Part shown: positions 43,493 through 55,224 of the stretch, one piece after another | Numbering within the stretch: position 1 is the first letter of the stretch | How the letters are laid out: the number at the start of each line of letters is the position of its first letter | Origin: Mesostigma viride | Taxonomy: Eukaryota > Streptophyta > Mesostigmatophyceae > Mesostigmatales > Mesostigmataceae | Direction of reading: 5' to 3' | Assembly: GCA_009746045.1 (NCBI GenBank) | Contig: RPFO01000184.1 | Location: forward strand, 283,381 to 347,380 | DNA length: 64,000 nucleotides | The notes under the pieces: model-generated | Told to the model about the DNA's origin: nothing | The model's database searches: none | What the model saw: the letters and a program-made list of their open reading frames with translations, nothing else | Position numbers and translations under genes: made by a program

Positions 43493-44697
43493 TCATAAAC
43501 TGACACGGATACCATAGGGATTCATATTCTCAAAGAGTAGCTGGTATTGTGGGCCAGCTGCATCCCTCAGCTTGGTTAAGGCATCTGCTGGGTTTTCTTC
43601 ATCTTCCACATGATGCCAGCTGGAGAAGTAGGTTGCCTCCTGTTTGAGGATCACCCAATCCAGGTCAGTGTGGACAGCAGCAGAAACAGATTTCTTGGTT
43701 AGAAAACTGATCACAGAGTAGCTGTCAGTATAGAGATGTGAGATGACATTGCATGTGCTGCCTGCCTGGGTTTGTAGCCAGGTGAGCATGTGCTGCAGGG
43801 AACGAGCATGCAATGCAGCAGACACCACAGCACGACATTCAGCTCAAGTTGCTGCTGCCAGGTTTTCTGCGGTGTAACCTGCTGTACCAGGAAGTGAGGG
43901 ACATGTAATCTGACCTGTTGGTGAGAAAAAACAGCCCTGATTCCCGTGCCCCCATCTGATTGATTGTTCTGCTCTCCATGGAGCTGTCCATGACACTGTG
44001 GATGTGGATATGTCTTCCATCAGATTCAGGCCATGGAGGATGAGGGGGGGGGCAGTCATGGATCAACTTCCTGATGTGACTGCATTTTATTTTGACTAGA
44101 ACATCATGGGTGACCCTGCTGATGACAGCTAAGGGAGCCCCACAGATGGCTGACCACCACCCCAGTTTGCCTTGAACAGTGGCACACATGTGTAAGGGGA
44201 GGCAGGTGTGATGCAGCAGATCTAGACAATCCTGAATATATTCTGCAGGAGGAGAGAGAGAGCAGACCCATTGATCTGGCTGCCTGTGCAGCTGCAACAT
44301 GATGCCACAGAACTGGATGGGGGTTGTGCTCAATTCCACCTGTTTGCCAATCCCATATGAGTCCTGGACCTGCTGAATAAATTTTTCCACTTCAGCTCTA
44401 GGCCCACAAATGAGTTGGTCATCTCCATGCCACACAAAGAACAGCAGTCCAGAGGGGGTGGGTACAACAAAAAAGCATGGGTCCAGGTCATCATACGTGG
44501 CCTTGAGCTTTTTGAATACTTCCTCTGCTGAGTCTCTGAAAATTTTGGGGGCACTGACAAGCCCTTCCACCCCAATGTTGATGATAAGGTGGGGCTCATC
44601 AATGTAAGGTTTCCACACAGCTGGGGTGTCTACCACGTACACCTTCCCTTTCCACACAGATTCAGCCTTTTCGGGGTCCCCCCTGAGGAAGGCCCTT
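43493..44697 (-). pseudogene. pol: pol of copy 4: RT C-terminal half and RNase H
   Basis: Minus strand. It starts at K-R-A-F-L-R-G-D next to the TTAA, has the catalytic H-G-D-D box (44418-44429), then a tail region and RNase H with M-D-S-S-M-E-S (about 44000-43980). A 1-nt shift near 43840 separates this from the last part (A-E-C-R-A..., Y-T-D-S-Y-S, N-P-A-D-A-L-T-K-L). The stop is at 43493. Confidence 0.8.
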
Positions 44698-44701
44698 TTA
44701 A

Positions 44702-46801
44702 CCCTTGGATGGTGTCCAACTGGTTCCTAAAAGTAGTTACCAGTTGCACTTTGCATTATAAGGTCCACAAACCAACCTAATAACAATTTTACTATCCATA
44801 TTGGGACCAAAGCACACACATATATATAGTTACTTGGGGGTCATGCCATTGGTCATGTTGCACTGTCCTATGGGTACATATTAAGGACCCCCCCCCCAGG
44901 GGGGGGCGCTGGGTGCGAGACATGACACTCTTTTCATGCATTATTGGACGTTTAGACGGTGAAGTTGACCCTGGCCTCGTAAAGGCAGTTGCACAGGTAG
45001 CTGGGCATGGCTACTGAACACTGACACCGGAGGTTGTCCCAGGGACCCATCAGGCAGATCTAAAAATAACTGGTGACTAAAAATAGGGACCAGTTTCCTT
45101 GGTACAATTGCTATCATTACAAGGCAAGTTTCCTAGTCCACATCGTTAAAAAACATCATAGATGGCAAGGCATGCATAGTTTCATCAATCCCAGCCTACA
45201 GAACATGTATGCACTATAGCATCCAAACATAGATCACAACGCCAATGCACAGCTGCACTCCTACGTATCATGGCATGGTACAAGGGCGAAGACTATAGCC
45301 AACACACTAACTACCACATGCTCATTTTTCTCACATGGCGATGCTCTAATAAGCGTGTTCCAAAAGGCCTAGCATGGTGACAATGCTAGTTGAAGCTCAT
45401 TTTATGCTGGGCTTGATTATATTAGCTGCTAATCGTACGAAGCAACAACACAGCAACAAGAGGCATTGTCACGGTAGTGGTGATCTTTGAGCTTTACATG
45501 TTGCCATATAAAGCTCAAATCATCACTAACGTGCGGCTTCAACTATATTTCATGTTGGTGTGAAGAAATAAAACCATATGGTAGCTAGCAAGGGCTAATA
45601 GTAAGTATGACACTATGCCAAGGCCCAAGTGCACACGTAGCAAGGGGGTGCAAGGGGCTGTGTTACACATGCATCCAAAACATGAGAAACGACCTCCACG
45701 TGCATGGCCGAAGTGAAAGAATATAGAGACAATGCACTGACATTGTATTTTATGCCAGCAAGGCACTGGGGCTTCCATGCTTGTTACATGGAGTGACTGC
45801 ACAATGGCGCAGGCTTCCCATACTAGCAAAGCAAAAAGGCCAACCTAAAACAGGTCAGAATACCCACTGTCTTGAAGTTCTTAGGCAGTAAAAACCATCG
45901 TGATACCATAAACCACTTTTCTAAACGTTATATCAATCGTTATTTTCGTATATTTGGTGTAAACACGGCTAACCATGAAGAAAACGGATGAAAAACTGAT
46001 CGCAGTGGTTGTGTGCAACAACCACCATTGACCAATCCATAGAGTAGTAAAATAGTGACTTTTAGCCTATCAAAGTTTCGATTACAGGTCGAGGATTACT
46101 TACCGAACGATAGAACAGCTTTACCTTGTCGATGGCCGACGCTGGGATACTAAACTGCGCCAGGTCGAAACCGCAAATTATGGGTCTTGCGGGAGTTAGC
46201 ACGCCGGTGGCAAGAAGGTGCCTCGCGACTTTCCCGGCCCATGAGCGCTAATGGAATATGCGAAACACAATATATATAAAATATTCGTGGCGAAACACCC
46301 CATGATACGACGTCAAACAACAAGATCTAGCTCCATCATCACCGCCCAGACAAAAAACGCGCCCTGCCGCAATAAAATCCAGCCCGAGATAACTGCGCGC
46401 ATCATTAGATGTTGCGTGACTGCGGCTATAGCATTTTTATAACGTATAAATTATGCCTACAAAATTTGGAACGGATCCATGCATCGATGCTCCTACACCA
46501 ATCAATTTTCTGCACCGCCATAGCCCCGAATTTGCATACACGTCAATATTTTACATCCACGTTTCGTCCCATTTTACTGGGTACCCCCTGTACTTTGGTA
46601 CTTCATACCTCCCTGTACACTTGTCCAAATATAGTGATGTCCGGTTGCAAGCTGTAGTACACATCTAGATCTAGCAGCAGATCTAATAATATCATGGATA
46701 CTACTTCTGGCATTCGCGCCAGCTCGGTTCTAAAACTGGTACCTATTTCTAGTTACCAGTAAAACTGGTAACTAGAAATAGGTACCAGTACCATTTAAGG
46801 G
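44702..46801. mobile_element. Non-autonomous piggyBac-like element 2 (2100 bp)
   Basis: Flanked by TTAA at 44698-44701 and 46802-46805. Left end CCCTTGGATGGTGTCCAACT and inverted right end CCCTTAAATGGTACTGGTAC share a ~45-bp pattern including AGTTACCAGT. Excision with one TTAA restores D-I-K-R-A-F of the RT. A poly-C/G patch is at 44890-44907. No transposase ORF; the interior looks unique. Confidence 0.8.
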
Positions 46802-48871
46802 TTAATATCAGTGGCTTTACAGACATAGTCTTGGCCTGCATTGAGGTTGTGGAGGAAGAGGGAGAGCCTGATCCTGAGTGAGGTTTGTTGCAGCCCAGGT
46901 GTGTAGGTTTCCCCTTTTGGCAGGGTGGATGTCCCCTTTAATTCTGTGACACATGGTCTGGCATGGAAAATTGGGGAGCCCACTTTTTGTGGTTTTTGTT
47001 AATTGAGAACAAATTTTAATCTGAGCTTTTTGGCTCCCTCAGGCACGTCCCATGAGGGGGTGACGGAAGGTTTGTATTGAGGTTTTTTGGGGTTGGGCAG
47101 GACCCATTCCTGCCTGGCTTGGTGGACAATGGCCATCAGCCACTTGGTAAACCCTTTTTGTGTTTTGCATTCTTGTATGACGTGGGAGATTTGGTGGGGT
47201 GAGTGCATGGCTATGTCCCACTTACCCAGCCCAAAGGCTGAGGGATGGAGGAACTGGCTGTGCACTAACTTGTCCAGATCAGGGATCTCCCCTGGTGCAT
47301 ACTGAGTGTTGACTGCCTTGATGACAGCATCCATACCAGGGACAATACTGGAGAGAGGGATTTTAAAGTGGTCCAGAGGAACTGCACCCACCCCTGTGAC
47401 ACTGAGCTCATTAGCTGAGATAAGCACCCCAGGATAGGATACAAAAGGTTCCCCCAACAAGGTGTTACCAGAGTACCCCTCCACCACCTGGAAGGGTGTC
47501 TGAATACCAAGTATAGGGAGCATCACTTGTCCCACTACATCCAGTGAGCTTTGGCCTGAGAAATCCTGCACCCGTGCCCAAAATGAAGGTGCAATCTCAA
47601 GACCAGGGATGGCTTGTGCACTGATCACACTGACCTGTGCCTGAGTGTCTATTGCCAGGGTCCAGGGGTCCTGACTAGTGCACACAACTGAGACTTTTGC
47701 CAGCCCTTCGGCCACAGCAGCTTGTTGCTTATGTGACCTGTGTAGTGCTTGCAAGGCGACTGCCAATTTTGACCTCAGAGCGGGAGGTTTGGCAGACAGG
47801 TTCGTGCCTTGGGGCTGAGCTAATGCTTCCAACCCAGCTACCTCGTGCCTGGTTAAGCAATCCCCAGGTTGTGAAGTGGGCCTGGCTTCACTGAGGGTGG
47901 AAGGGTTCACAGAGGGTGCTGTGGTGCTGTCAACAGCAGTAATTGGTGGCTCAGGGCTACTGCTGGGCATGCTGGAGTTGCCAGATAGAAGTAGTGAGTC
48001 CATGCTTAAAGACTCTTCCCCAGGCACGTCTGCCATGAGAGAATAATACTTCTTAATTCTATGACAGCTCACCCTGTGACGCTTCCCTTTGATATTGTGC
48101 TTGACCTCCACGGTCTTGCTGTTTTTGGTAAATCCACGGATGGTAACTGGACCTAGCCAAGTTCCAACCTTACCAAAGCTGTTTTCCTTGTAATAGAGAA
48201 CTTGATCACCTTTTTGGAATACTGGCCTGGGATGGGTTTTATCTTTTTCTGCCAGTTTTGCTGAGGTTTGTGCACGTGCAGTGTTGTACAGTGCTATCAC
48301 CTCTGGGGGATATACACCTGCCTGCAGGCCTGCTGGGATTACTTCACCCCACTTGGCATGCAAGACAGGTCTCATGTTTAGGGTTGTGCACATTTCATGA
48401 CACCAGAGTGCCCTGTCACAATAGACCCCTGAAGTAGCATCCTTGGAAGGATTTTTGGCTACTAGGGTTTTGACAGATCTGATGGTTCTTTCAATGACCC
48501 CCTGACCCTCATGATCTTCCAGCCCAGCAATCTCTATTGCTTCACACCCTTCCAGGTCAGTCAGACAAGAAAATTGTTGATCAAGCAAAATTCTGTCAAC
48601 TGGGTAGAATCTGGGTAAAGCAATCATGAGTGCAACACGTAGCTGCCCTGCAGACATGCCAGGTAGGGGTTCCATTACTGTGAACCTGGACCATGAATCT
48701 TTTAGGATCAGGTAGGGTTGGACATCTTTGTTGATGTGCATCACATCCCCCACTATCATGCCCCTAGTGGTGGAAGGAGTTGCAATATGCCATTTTTGAG
48801 GTTTGGGGCTGTTAAACTGACATTCTTGACAGTGTTGTCTAGCCAGTTTTACTGCATTCCTGAGTGGTTTT
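46802..48871 (-). pseudogene. pol: pol of copy 4: integrase, protease and RT N-terminus
   Basis: Minus strand. The first residues (from 48871) contain H-C-Q-E-C, the CX2C of the integrase zinc domain. DDE residues: D in V-G-D-V-M-H-I (about 48745), D in L-L-D-Q-Q-F (about 48580) and E in G-V-I-E-R 30 residues on. An SH3-like segment (about 48240-48040) and Ser/Pro linker follow. The protease active site is L-A-I-D-T-Q-A (Asp codon 47649-47647), then I-L-G-I-Q-T-P-F and L-L-G-E-P-F-V. The RT begins near 47130. One in-frame TAA (47001-46999) is the only break up to the TTAA. Confidence 0.85.
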
Positions 48872-49440
48872 AGTTAGCATATTGGTGATGCAATATGCTA
48901 AGCACATCATACTTGAAGTTGCTTTTCCAACGCCGTGCTAGACGCCTCATTTGGACAAGGAACTTGAGAGTTATCAAGTCCCGAAGTAATGCCGCCGGAC
49001 GCTACAGCAGTACCAGGACTAAGGACACGTGAGGGACAGGGCACGTGGCAGTGTTGGGTGAACCATCACACGTTACGTGTCACAGGACCGACTGTCACTA
49101 GGAGGTACTGTGGTCAATATTGGTTGATGGTACCAAGAATGTCACAGGACTTCAGGACTGGCAGTCCTGCAGGCCTGGGATGGACGGGTACTTGTCATGA
49201 CGGATAAATCCAGAGCGTTACTGTCATTCATGGAAGGACAGACGTCCTGGATTGATGCAACCAAGGAAATTGACAGTGGCGGACCTGCCAAGGCGTGCAA
49301 GGCCTGGCAGCAATGGTGAGACCTAGAAAGGCTCGGACACAGCAGTGGCCAAGCGTCTTTTCCCAACACCGTCCGTGGGTGCTGCCGCCTCAGGCTAGTG
49401 ACCACAGGGTAGTGAGGCAACTGTGGTAAAGGTTAAAAGC
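48872..49440 (+). repeat. 5' LTR of copy 3 (right end approximate)
   Basis: It begins AGTTAGCATATTGGTGATGC, where TTAGCATATTG and CAATATGCTAA form an 11-bp hairpin with a 6-nt loop, in place of TG. Identity with 63541-64000 proves the left boundary and at least 460 bp. The right end is set before ORF-A and is a guess. Confidence 0.75.
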
Positions 49441-49539
49441 CGCTGGTTGAAACCATGGCTCCATTCATCACATCTTGGGAAGACCAGAAACTCACTGATC
49501 CGCGTTCATCTAAATCGTATTACAGTCTGGTCGACGGAT

Positions 49540-50325
49540 ATGTCGAATTCGGACTCTGAAGCTAGGACAAACACCTTTGCGCGTGCAGCAACGGTAGCGG
49601 CGTCCAGTCCAGTACCCGCAGGAGGGCACGAGGACTCGGAGGAAGTGCGCCGAAATATTCGTGCGGTGTCGGCACCGGGCGAGTACGTCCGAGGAGCAGC
49701 CGAGCAGCTGCTGAGATTTCGCGAGGACCTCGCGGAAATCATCAGAAGGCTGCCAGCGTCTTGGCGGGCTGGCCACACAAACGCATTCGCGTTTGAGCAG
49801 GTGGTCACTCTGCTTTTGCAGATAATTGCCATAAGCCTCGGGGGTGCCCGAGAGATAAACGACCTTGTCGCCAATCTCCGCCTTGGGGACGACTACACCG
49901 GCGTGCCAAACGTGGTGCAGGTCGCCCGGGACAGGCGGGAGGCCATCGTTCGTGGCAGTACGCAGGCGTTGGTGGCAGAGTGCCAGAATCTGGCGCACTC
50001 TGTCTTAGAGTTGACCAGAGGCGCTGCTGATCGTGTCTTCATTACTCTTAATCCCTTCTCCATCTACACTAGTCGGGATACTCCACATTCTCGCCGAGAG
50101 TTAAACCAGCTAAGTTTGACTGTCGACGTGGTTGGCGGTCGAGAGGTCTCAGCCGACGACGCCTTCTACGACTTCGTAGATCAGCCAGCAGGGGCGGTAG
50201 TACAGCCGGCCCAGAGGCGTCACGAGGGCGACGGCTCTCAGGAGGGCCGTGAGCAGGCGCAGCGGGACGAGCTTAATCGCTACCACATTGACGACAACGT
50301 TGGTTTAGGTGAGGCCATTTGCTGA
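49540..50325 (+). CDS. ORF-A of copy 3, 261 aa, unknown function
   Basis: Intact ORF between LTR and gag. ATG 49540 is chosen because the upstream ATG (49423) probably lies in the LTR. It is acidic and Ala/Arg-rich, helical (residues 60-110 with E-Q-L-L-R-F-R-E-D-L-A-E-I-I-R-R-L), has no Cys cluster and no membrane segment, and ends in an E/Q/R-rich tail. A GGTGAG donor sits near 50305, so it may splice toward gag at 50573. It is unlike known envelope or accessory proteins that I can recall. Confidence 0.5.
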   Translation: MSNSDSEARTNTFARAATVAASSPVPAGGHEDSEEVRRNIRAVSAPGEYVRGAAEQLLRFREDLAEIIRRLPASWRAGHTNAFAFEQVVTLLLQIIAISLGGAREINDLVANLRLGDDYTGVPNVVQVARDRREAIVRGSTQALVAECQNLAHSVLELTRGAADRVFITLNPFSIYTSRDTPHSRRELNQLSLTVDVVGGREVSADDAFYDFVDQPAGAVVQPAQRRHEGDGSQEGREQAQRDELNRYHIDDNVGLGEAIC

Positions 50326-50572
50326 GGTGGGGGCGTTCTCGCTGGATACGTGATTACGCGTATGGTTTGAGGCTTCCGGTGGTTATTAGGCCTGTGCCTA
50401 CTCACGACGACCAGGGGCAGCCATTGAATCCGGTGGAGGGACCGTTCCACGAGCCAGCACCTGCACCGGTTGCAGGAGAAGCTTCGTCTGAAAACGAGGC
50501 TTGAGGGGGTGGAGGATAGGTGGAGAGTTTGCTGTTTTCTTGTTGCAAAGTTGGTCGCAGCCATTGTATATA

Positions 50573-51897
50573 ATGCCTAGGAGGGCAAGCCGGGGTGCGG
50601 CGACATTCGAGGAGCAACGGGAGCGAACGGCAGAGGAGGACATCGCCAGAGAGGAAGGGGAGGCGATGGAGGAGAGGGGCGTGGAGGCGCCAGCTGGGCA
50701 ACCTATCCCAGAGATGGACCCCAGAGCCGGGAGAACACACAAGCGGTGGCGTGATGGGCAAGCTGAGGCGGAGAAAGTCAAGCGTGCCAGGCGACCTACG
50801 GATGCAGTGGTGCTCACAACGCCTGGTGAGGAGGACGCCATCGTCACCCCAGGTGTGCGTGCTGCAAAGCAAGCTGCTGTTCACGATAGGGTGTCTGGTA
50901 TGTTGCCCGAGCGTTTGGAGGCTAGGATTGACCCTCCCCAGGCACCACCAGTGCGTGTGGGGAGTGTGTTGCCTGGCACCCGTCCATTTTCTGATGCTGT
51001 GACAGTCATGAATGGGCAGAAAGCGCTCAACCCTCCCTGAAGCAAGACAACCTGGATAAATGGCTTGATGACATGAAGCTAGTCGTGGGCTCTGTCGCAG
51101 CAGGTGTGGATATTGTCAGGGTGTTTCACTCTTCCACCGCAAACAAGGGGTCGTCTGAAAGGGTCAATGACATGGCTAGGCATGCTCTGAAAGAGGGGCA
51201 CACTTGGCTACAGTTCCTAGATGACATCAAGGAGGAGTTTTCTGACAGGGTTCACAATCTCACCATGGAAAAGAAGAGAGAATTTGATGAGTTTGAGATC
51301 AAGGGTGAGGTGGCTGCTGAGCTGGCCAGGTTTGAGTTGATCGTGGAGGCAGGCAAGAAGCAGGGCTTCAGTGTGACAGTCAGGGCAGCAGCAGACCACT
51401 TCTTTGATAAGATGGGCTTGTCAGAGGAAGGTAGGGCTACTGCTAGGCAGCTCTGTGATCTCACTGATGGCACCTGGGGGGCTCTGAAGCGTGTGATACT
51501 AAACTTCAGGACCCGGGTCCCTACCTGCAAGGGTATCAGTTCTCAGGGAGGGTCAGCGTCTCAGGCTAGCCAGGGCAAGAACCGTACCCCATCTGGGACA
51601 CGGTATGGTAGCAGGAGAAGGAAGCAGGCCCAGAAGGAGCAGAACCAGGGTGGTGGAGGAGGTCAGCAGGGGAACCAGAATCAGGGGAACCAGTCTGGCA
51701 ACCGTAACAGCCATCAGCAGGGTAAGGGTGGTGGCCAGGGGCAGAATAACAATCAGGCCTCAGGCAACCAGAACAAGCAGGACAGCAAGGCCCCAGGGGG
51801 AGGGTCTGGCAAGAGCAAGTGTTTTGCTTGTGGCAAGGAAGGTCACTGGAAGAGGGATTGCCCAAACAAGAAGAAGGGGCAGTCTGATCAGAAGTGA
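50573..51897 (+). pseudogene. gag: gag of copy 3, two ORFs with a frame change
   Basis: ATG 50573 opens an acidic/basic N-terminal part ending at TGA 51038-51040. The capsid-like helical part continues in another frame (…L-K-Q-D-N-L-D-K-W-L-D-D, in frame from ~51010; first ATG 51073) through a G/N/Q-rich linker to the zinc knuckle C-F-A-C-G-K-E-G-H-W-K-R-D-C (51820-51861) and TGA 51895-51897. The frame change could be a mutation or programmed; the element is otherwise young. The N-terminal ORF is not similar to copy 1. Confidence 0.75.
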
Positions 51898-51900
51898 CTA
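51895..51900 (+). promoter_or_regulatory. Candidate gag-pol readthrough site (TGA CTA)
   Basis: The gag stop is followed in the same frame by pol, open from 51898. TGA CTA is the leaky context known from documented eukaryotic readthrough genes. The position matches TGA CTG in copy 1 (780-785), although the surrounding protein sequence has diverged. Confidence 0.6.
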
Positions 51901-54900
51901 GTGAAGCAGTCCCGTGTACATAGTGAGACACCCTGTGGGGACACAGCTTCACATGTAAATAAATCTGGGCAGGGTGCCACCTCTGATCAGCACCAGGGGT
52001 GTACTGATGTTCTCATTCCACAAGATTGCATGCATGCTGCAGCACAACAATCCCCTCAACTGTCAACAGGTGGAGGGTCCCCAGACAGGGTTGGCTCTGG
52101 GAGCCTAGATGCTCTGCTGGGAGGGTCTGCTGGGTCCTCTGGATCCAAGATGCAGAAGGTGGATGTTGCGTCCTCACACGCAGGGCCCGTCCAGGCGTCT
52201 TCCCAGGTGCGTAATCTGGCTAGGCAACTGAGCTACACGGATGCTGGACGCAGGCTGCACAATATCTTTGGTCACACAGCCATGGCTGAGATGTTTGGTT
52301 GGAAGATTGGAGATGAGCCACTGAGGGAAGCATGCAGGGCTGCAGCTGAGCAATGTGCTTGTAAGGAGAATGCTGCCAAGAAGCCAAGGTCCCATGCTAG
52401 GGAGCCTGCCAGGGAGAAGGGGGACATCCAGGTAGACGTCCAGCATATCAGGGGCTTATACATTTTGGTGGCAGTGGACAGATTTAGCAGGTACAGGCTG
52501 CTCCAGATTCTGCCAGATATGAAGGGGAATACCCTGCTGCTGGGCTTGCAGACTCTCTTACCAGGCTTTGGGGTGTACAAGACAGTACAGGCTGATATTC
52601 AGTTTGAGTGCCTACTGTCACAGCAGGAGCAACTGCCATGCAAGCTGCTGGTCACGCCCAGGGAGAGCCATGGACAGCAAGGTGCTGTGGAGAGATCCAT
52701 CAGGGAGGTCAAGACCGTAGTGCTGGCAGAACCTAAGGTGCCACTGGTAGCATCTGCTTTGGAGAGGGCAGTGTGGACCAGGCAGGTGGAAGAACAGTTG
52801 AACCTCAGAATAAACTACTATTATGACGGGGTGGCTGTCAATCCTGTAGCACTGCAGTTTGGGATGCTAGCCCAGGAAGTGGTCCAGGCTGCTTGAGGAA
52901 AGCAGACAGGGTGTTTGCTCAGTTGAGACGCAAGGATAGGGGCTGGAATGTGCTGAGGCCTCAGGTGGGGCTGAAGGTCAGAATGTGGAAGGAGCCATCA
53001 ATGCAGGGCAAGAGGGGCAAGTGGCAGAACGGGGTGGTGACCTGTGTGGAAGATGCCAATCGTTCCTGCCTTGTGGCCTTGGAGAGTAATCCCAGGCATG
53101 TTTACAGGTTGAGCTGGGCCAACGTCAAGGAACGCAAGCCACATGCAATCTGGCCTGCAGACGGGCCTGGACCCCAGTGTTGGCTGGAGGGCCAGGTTAA
53201 GGACCAGGTAGTTGATGTGCCTGTCACTGACGTGGGAGGTGGCTATCCCTCTGATGATGATGAGGTGCAGGAGGCAACTGCATCACCTGTGGTGGAGCCA
53301 ACGGGGGCTGGGCCTGCACCAGGGTCCAAGAGGCCACTCATGGCAGACATTGTCCGGTCGCTCATGTTCAACAAGCACAAGGATCCCAAGGTATCTAAGT
53401 TGACTGAATGGGGTTCTTGCTGGGCTGCTACCCTAGAAGTGGATACTAACTCAGAGGTGTCTATCATCAGGGTGGAGGATGCTCAGGGCCTGAAGGTGAA
53501 TAAGGCTGGCTGCAGGGCAGTGAGTGACTTTACGGGCACTGTAACAATGAAGATCCTAGGGGAAGTGACTGTGCCTATCCTGGGTGTCCCCACTGCGTTC
53601 TGTGTGGTGGAAGGGTACCAGGGGCCTGCCATTTTGGGCCAGAATTTCTTGTGCATGCCAGGAGTGACTCTGTCAGCAGATGAGCTTGCACTAGAAGGTC
53701 ATGGCAGTTTGCCCCTCCAGAGATATCACTACTCCAAGGGTCTAGCTGTGGCAGTCAAGGCTGTGAAGGGGCAGCAGAGTGTGGGGCCTGAAGGCAAGGA
53801 GCCCATTGCTGAGGACTTGTTGATCATCCCAACCACCCTAGATCCACGGGACTTGGGGGTGCACAAGTACCAGATTGCTGGTCACAGTCCTATTTCCTGG
53901 CACCAGTTGGTAGAGTTGATGCAAAGCCCCAAGATGGCTAAGGCATGGATTCTAGGGTTTGTCTCCAGTGGGCATGACTGGATAGTGTCTAACTGTGCTG
54001 AGCCTGTGGATGAGTTGCCCAGGGAGCATCAGTTGCTAAGGCTCTTGTTTGTGCTCAAGCTGAAGGAGATAGACGGTGTGCAGGTGCCACATGTGAGGCC
54101 AGTTGTGACTGAGTACCATGGCACGGGGGAGCTGACAGATGAGGAGTTGTATACGCCTGGGATGCTGCATGATACCTGGAGGATTGTTCTGTGTATATAT
54201 CTGTCTTTCCTGGTCAAGGGCATTGCGTACAGCTCTGTGCTGATTGATTTCAAGAGGGCTTTTCTCAAGGGTGATGTGGAGCAGGCCAAGGAGACGTGGC
54301 GTGATATCCCTCCCTTCTTTGTAACAGTGCCCAAGGTGTGGAGAGCAGAGATCAAGTCAAAATATCTCAGAATACTCAAGGGTTTGGAGGGTCTCAGGTC
54401 CAGCCCTATCATCTGGAGAAAGAGCCTGGAAAAGTTTCTGAAAACTCACTGTGGCTTTACTGTGTCTCCAGTTGATCCTTGCTTGTTCCAGAGTACTCAT
54501 GAAGGGTTGCCTGTGTTTGCATCTCTGCATGGAGATGACCTGCACCTTTTAGGGCCTCCTGAGTGGGTGGATTCAGTACTGTCCAAGATCCAGAAGAGGT
54601 TTGAGTTAGGAAAGGTCCAGCACATGAAGCAGGATGAGCCCATGGTGTTTTGTGGAATGCAGGCCACGCTGATCAAGAGGGCAGGTACTTGGTTTATCAA
54701 GATGGAGGGTGGCAACAACTATCCTCAGCAGATCATTGATGCCCTCCAGCAGCCCATTACCCAGGCCAGGTGTGCCACAATCAGGGGAATGTTGGCTTGG
54801 CTAGCTAGCATTTGTGCCCCAGATTTGTTGGTACTGAGTAGGCTCACAGATGCTCAGCTGGTTGAGGTAGGGGCAGAGCAGGTGGTTGAGTCTGTCAGGA

Positions 54901-55120
54901 GCTCACCTCCACTCATACTGGCAGCTGTGGACTTGTACAAACCACTCAACATGGTGCTTTTTGTGGACAGTTCCATGGACAGCAGGAAGGTGACGGATGT
55001 CAGGGGTAGGGCAGCAGCACTCATTACACTACAACAGGAGCACACTTCTCTGGTCAGCTGGTACAGTAGGTTACAGAACAGGGTGACGCCCAGCAGTGAC
55101 ATTGCTGAGTGCAGGGCAAT
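51898..55120 (+). pseudogene. pol: pol of copy 3: integrase, protease, RT and RNase H start
   Basis: The integrase has H-N-I-F-G-H, C-A-C, D in Q-V-D-V-Q-H (about 52432), D in Q-A-D-I-Q-F (about 52592) and E in G-A-V-E-R (about 52690). A 1-nt shift at ~52893 changes frame inside the integrase C-terminus. Then come the SH3-like segment, linker and protease L-E-V-D-T-N-S-E (Asp codon 53442-53444) with A-I-L-G-Q-N-F-L (about 53635), RT with F-K-R-A-F-L and H-G-D-D (54528-54539), and RNase H V-D-S-S-M-D-S. It is cut at A-E-C-R-A by TE-C. Confidence 0.85.
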
Positions 55121-55224
55121 CCCTAAGCTCGTCTGGATTTGTACTAGAACACTACTACAAATTGAGATTTTTCAAACTTTGTTATTTAGGGCCTCTCGTA
55201 AGTCCAAAGCATGTAGGTTATTGT

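Larger units (their letters stand above)
41037..48871 (-). mobile_element. Copia-like element, copy 4 (minus strand), split by two piggyBac-like elements and cut by copy 3
   Basis: Reading on the minus strand from 48871: integrase, protease, RT, RNase H (end 43493), 3' region and LTR (41441-41037). Its 5' part is missing because copy 3 begins at 48872. It is a different family from copies 1 and 3 by sequence but has the same domain order. Insertions at 44702-46801 and 41600-43321 are later. Confidence 0.8.
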
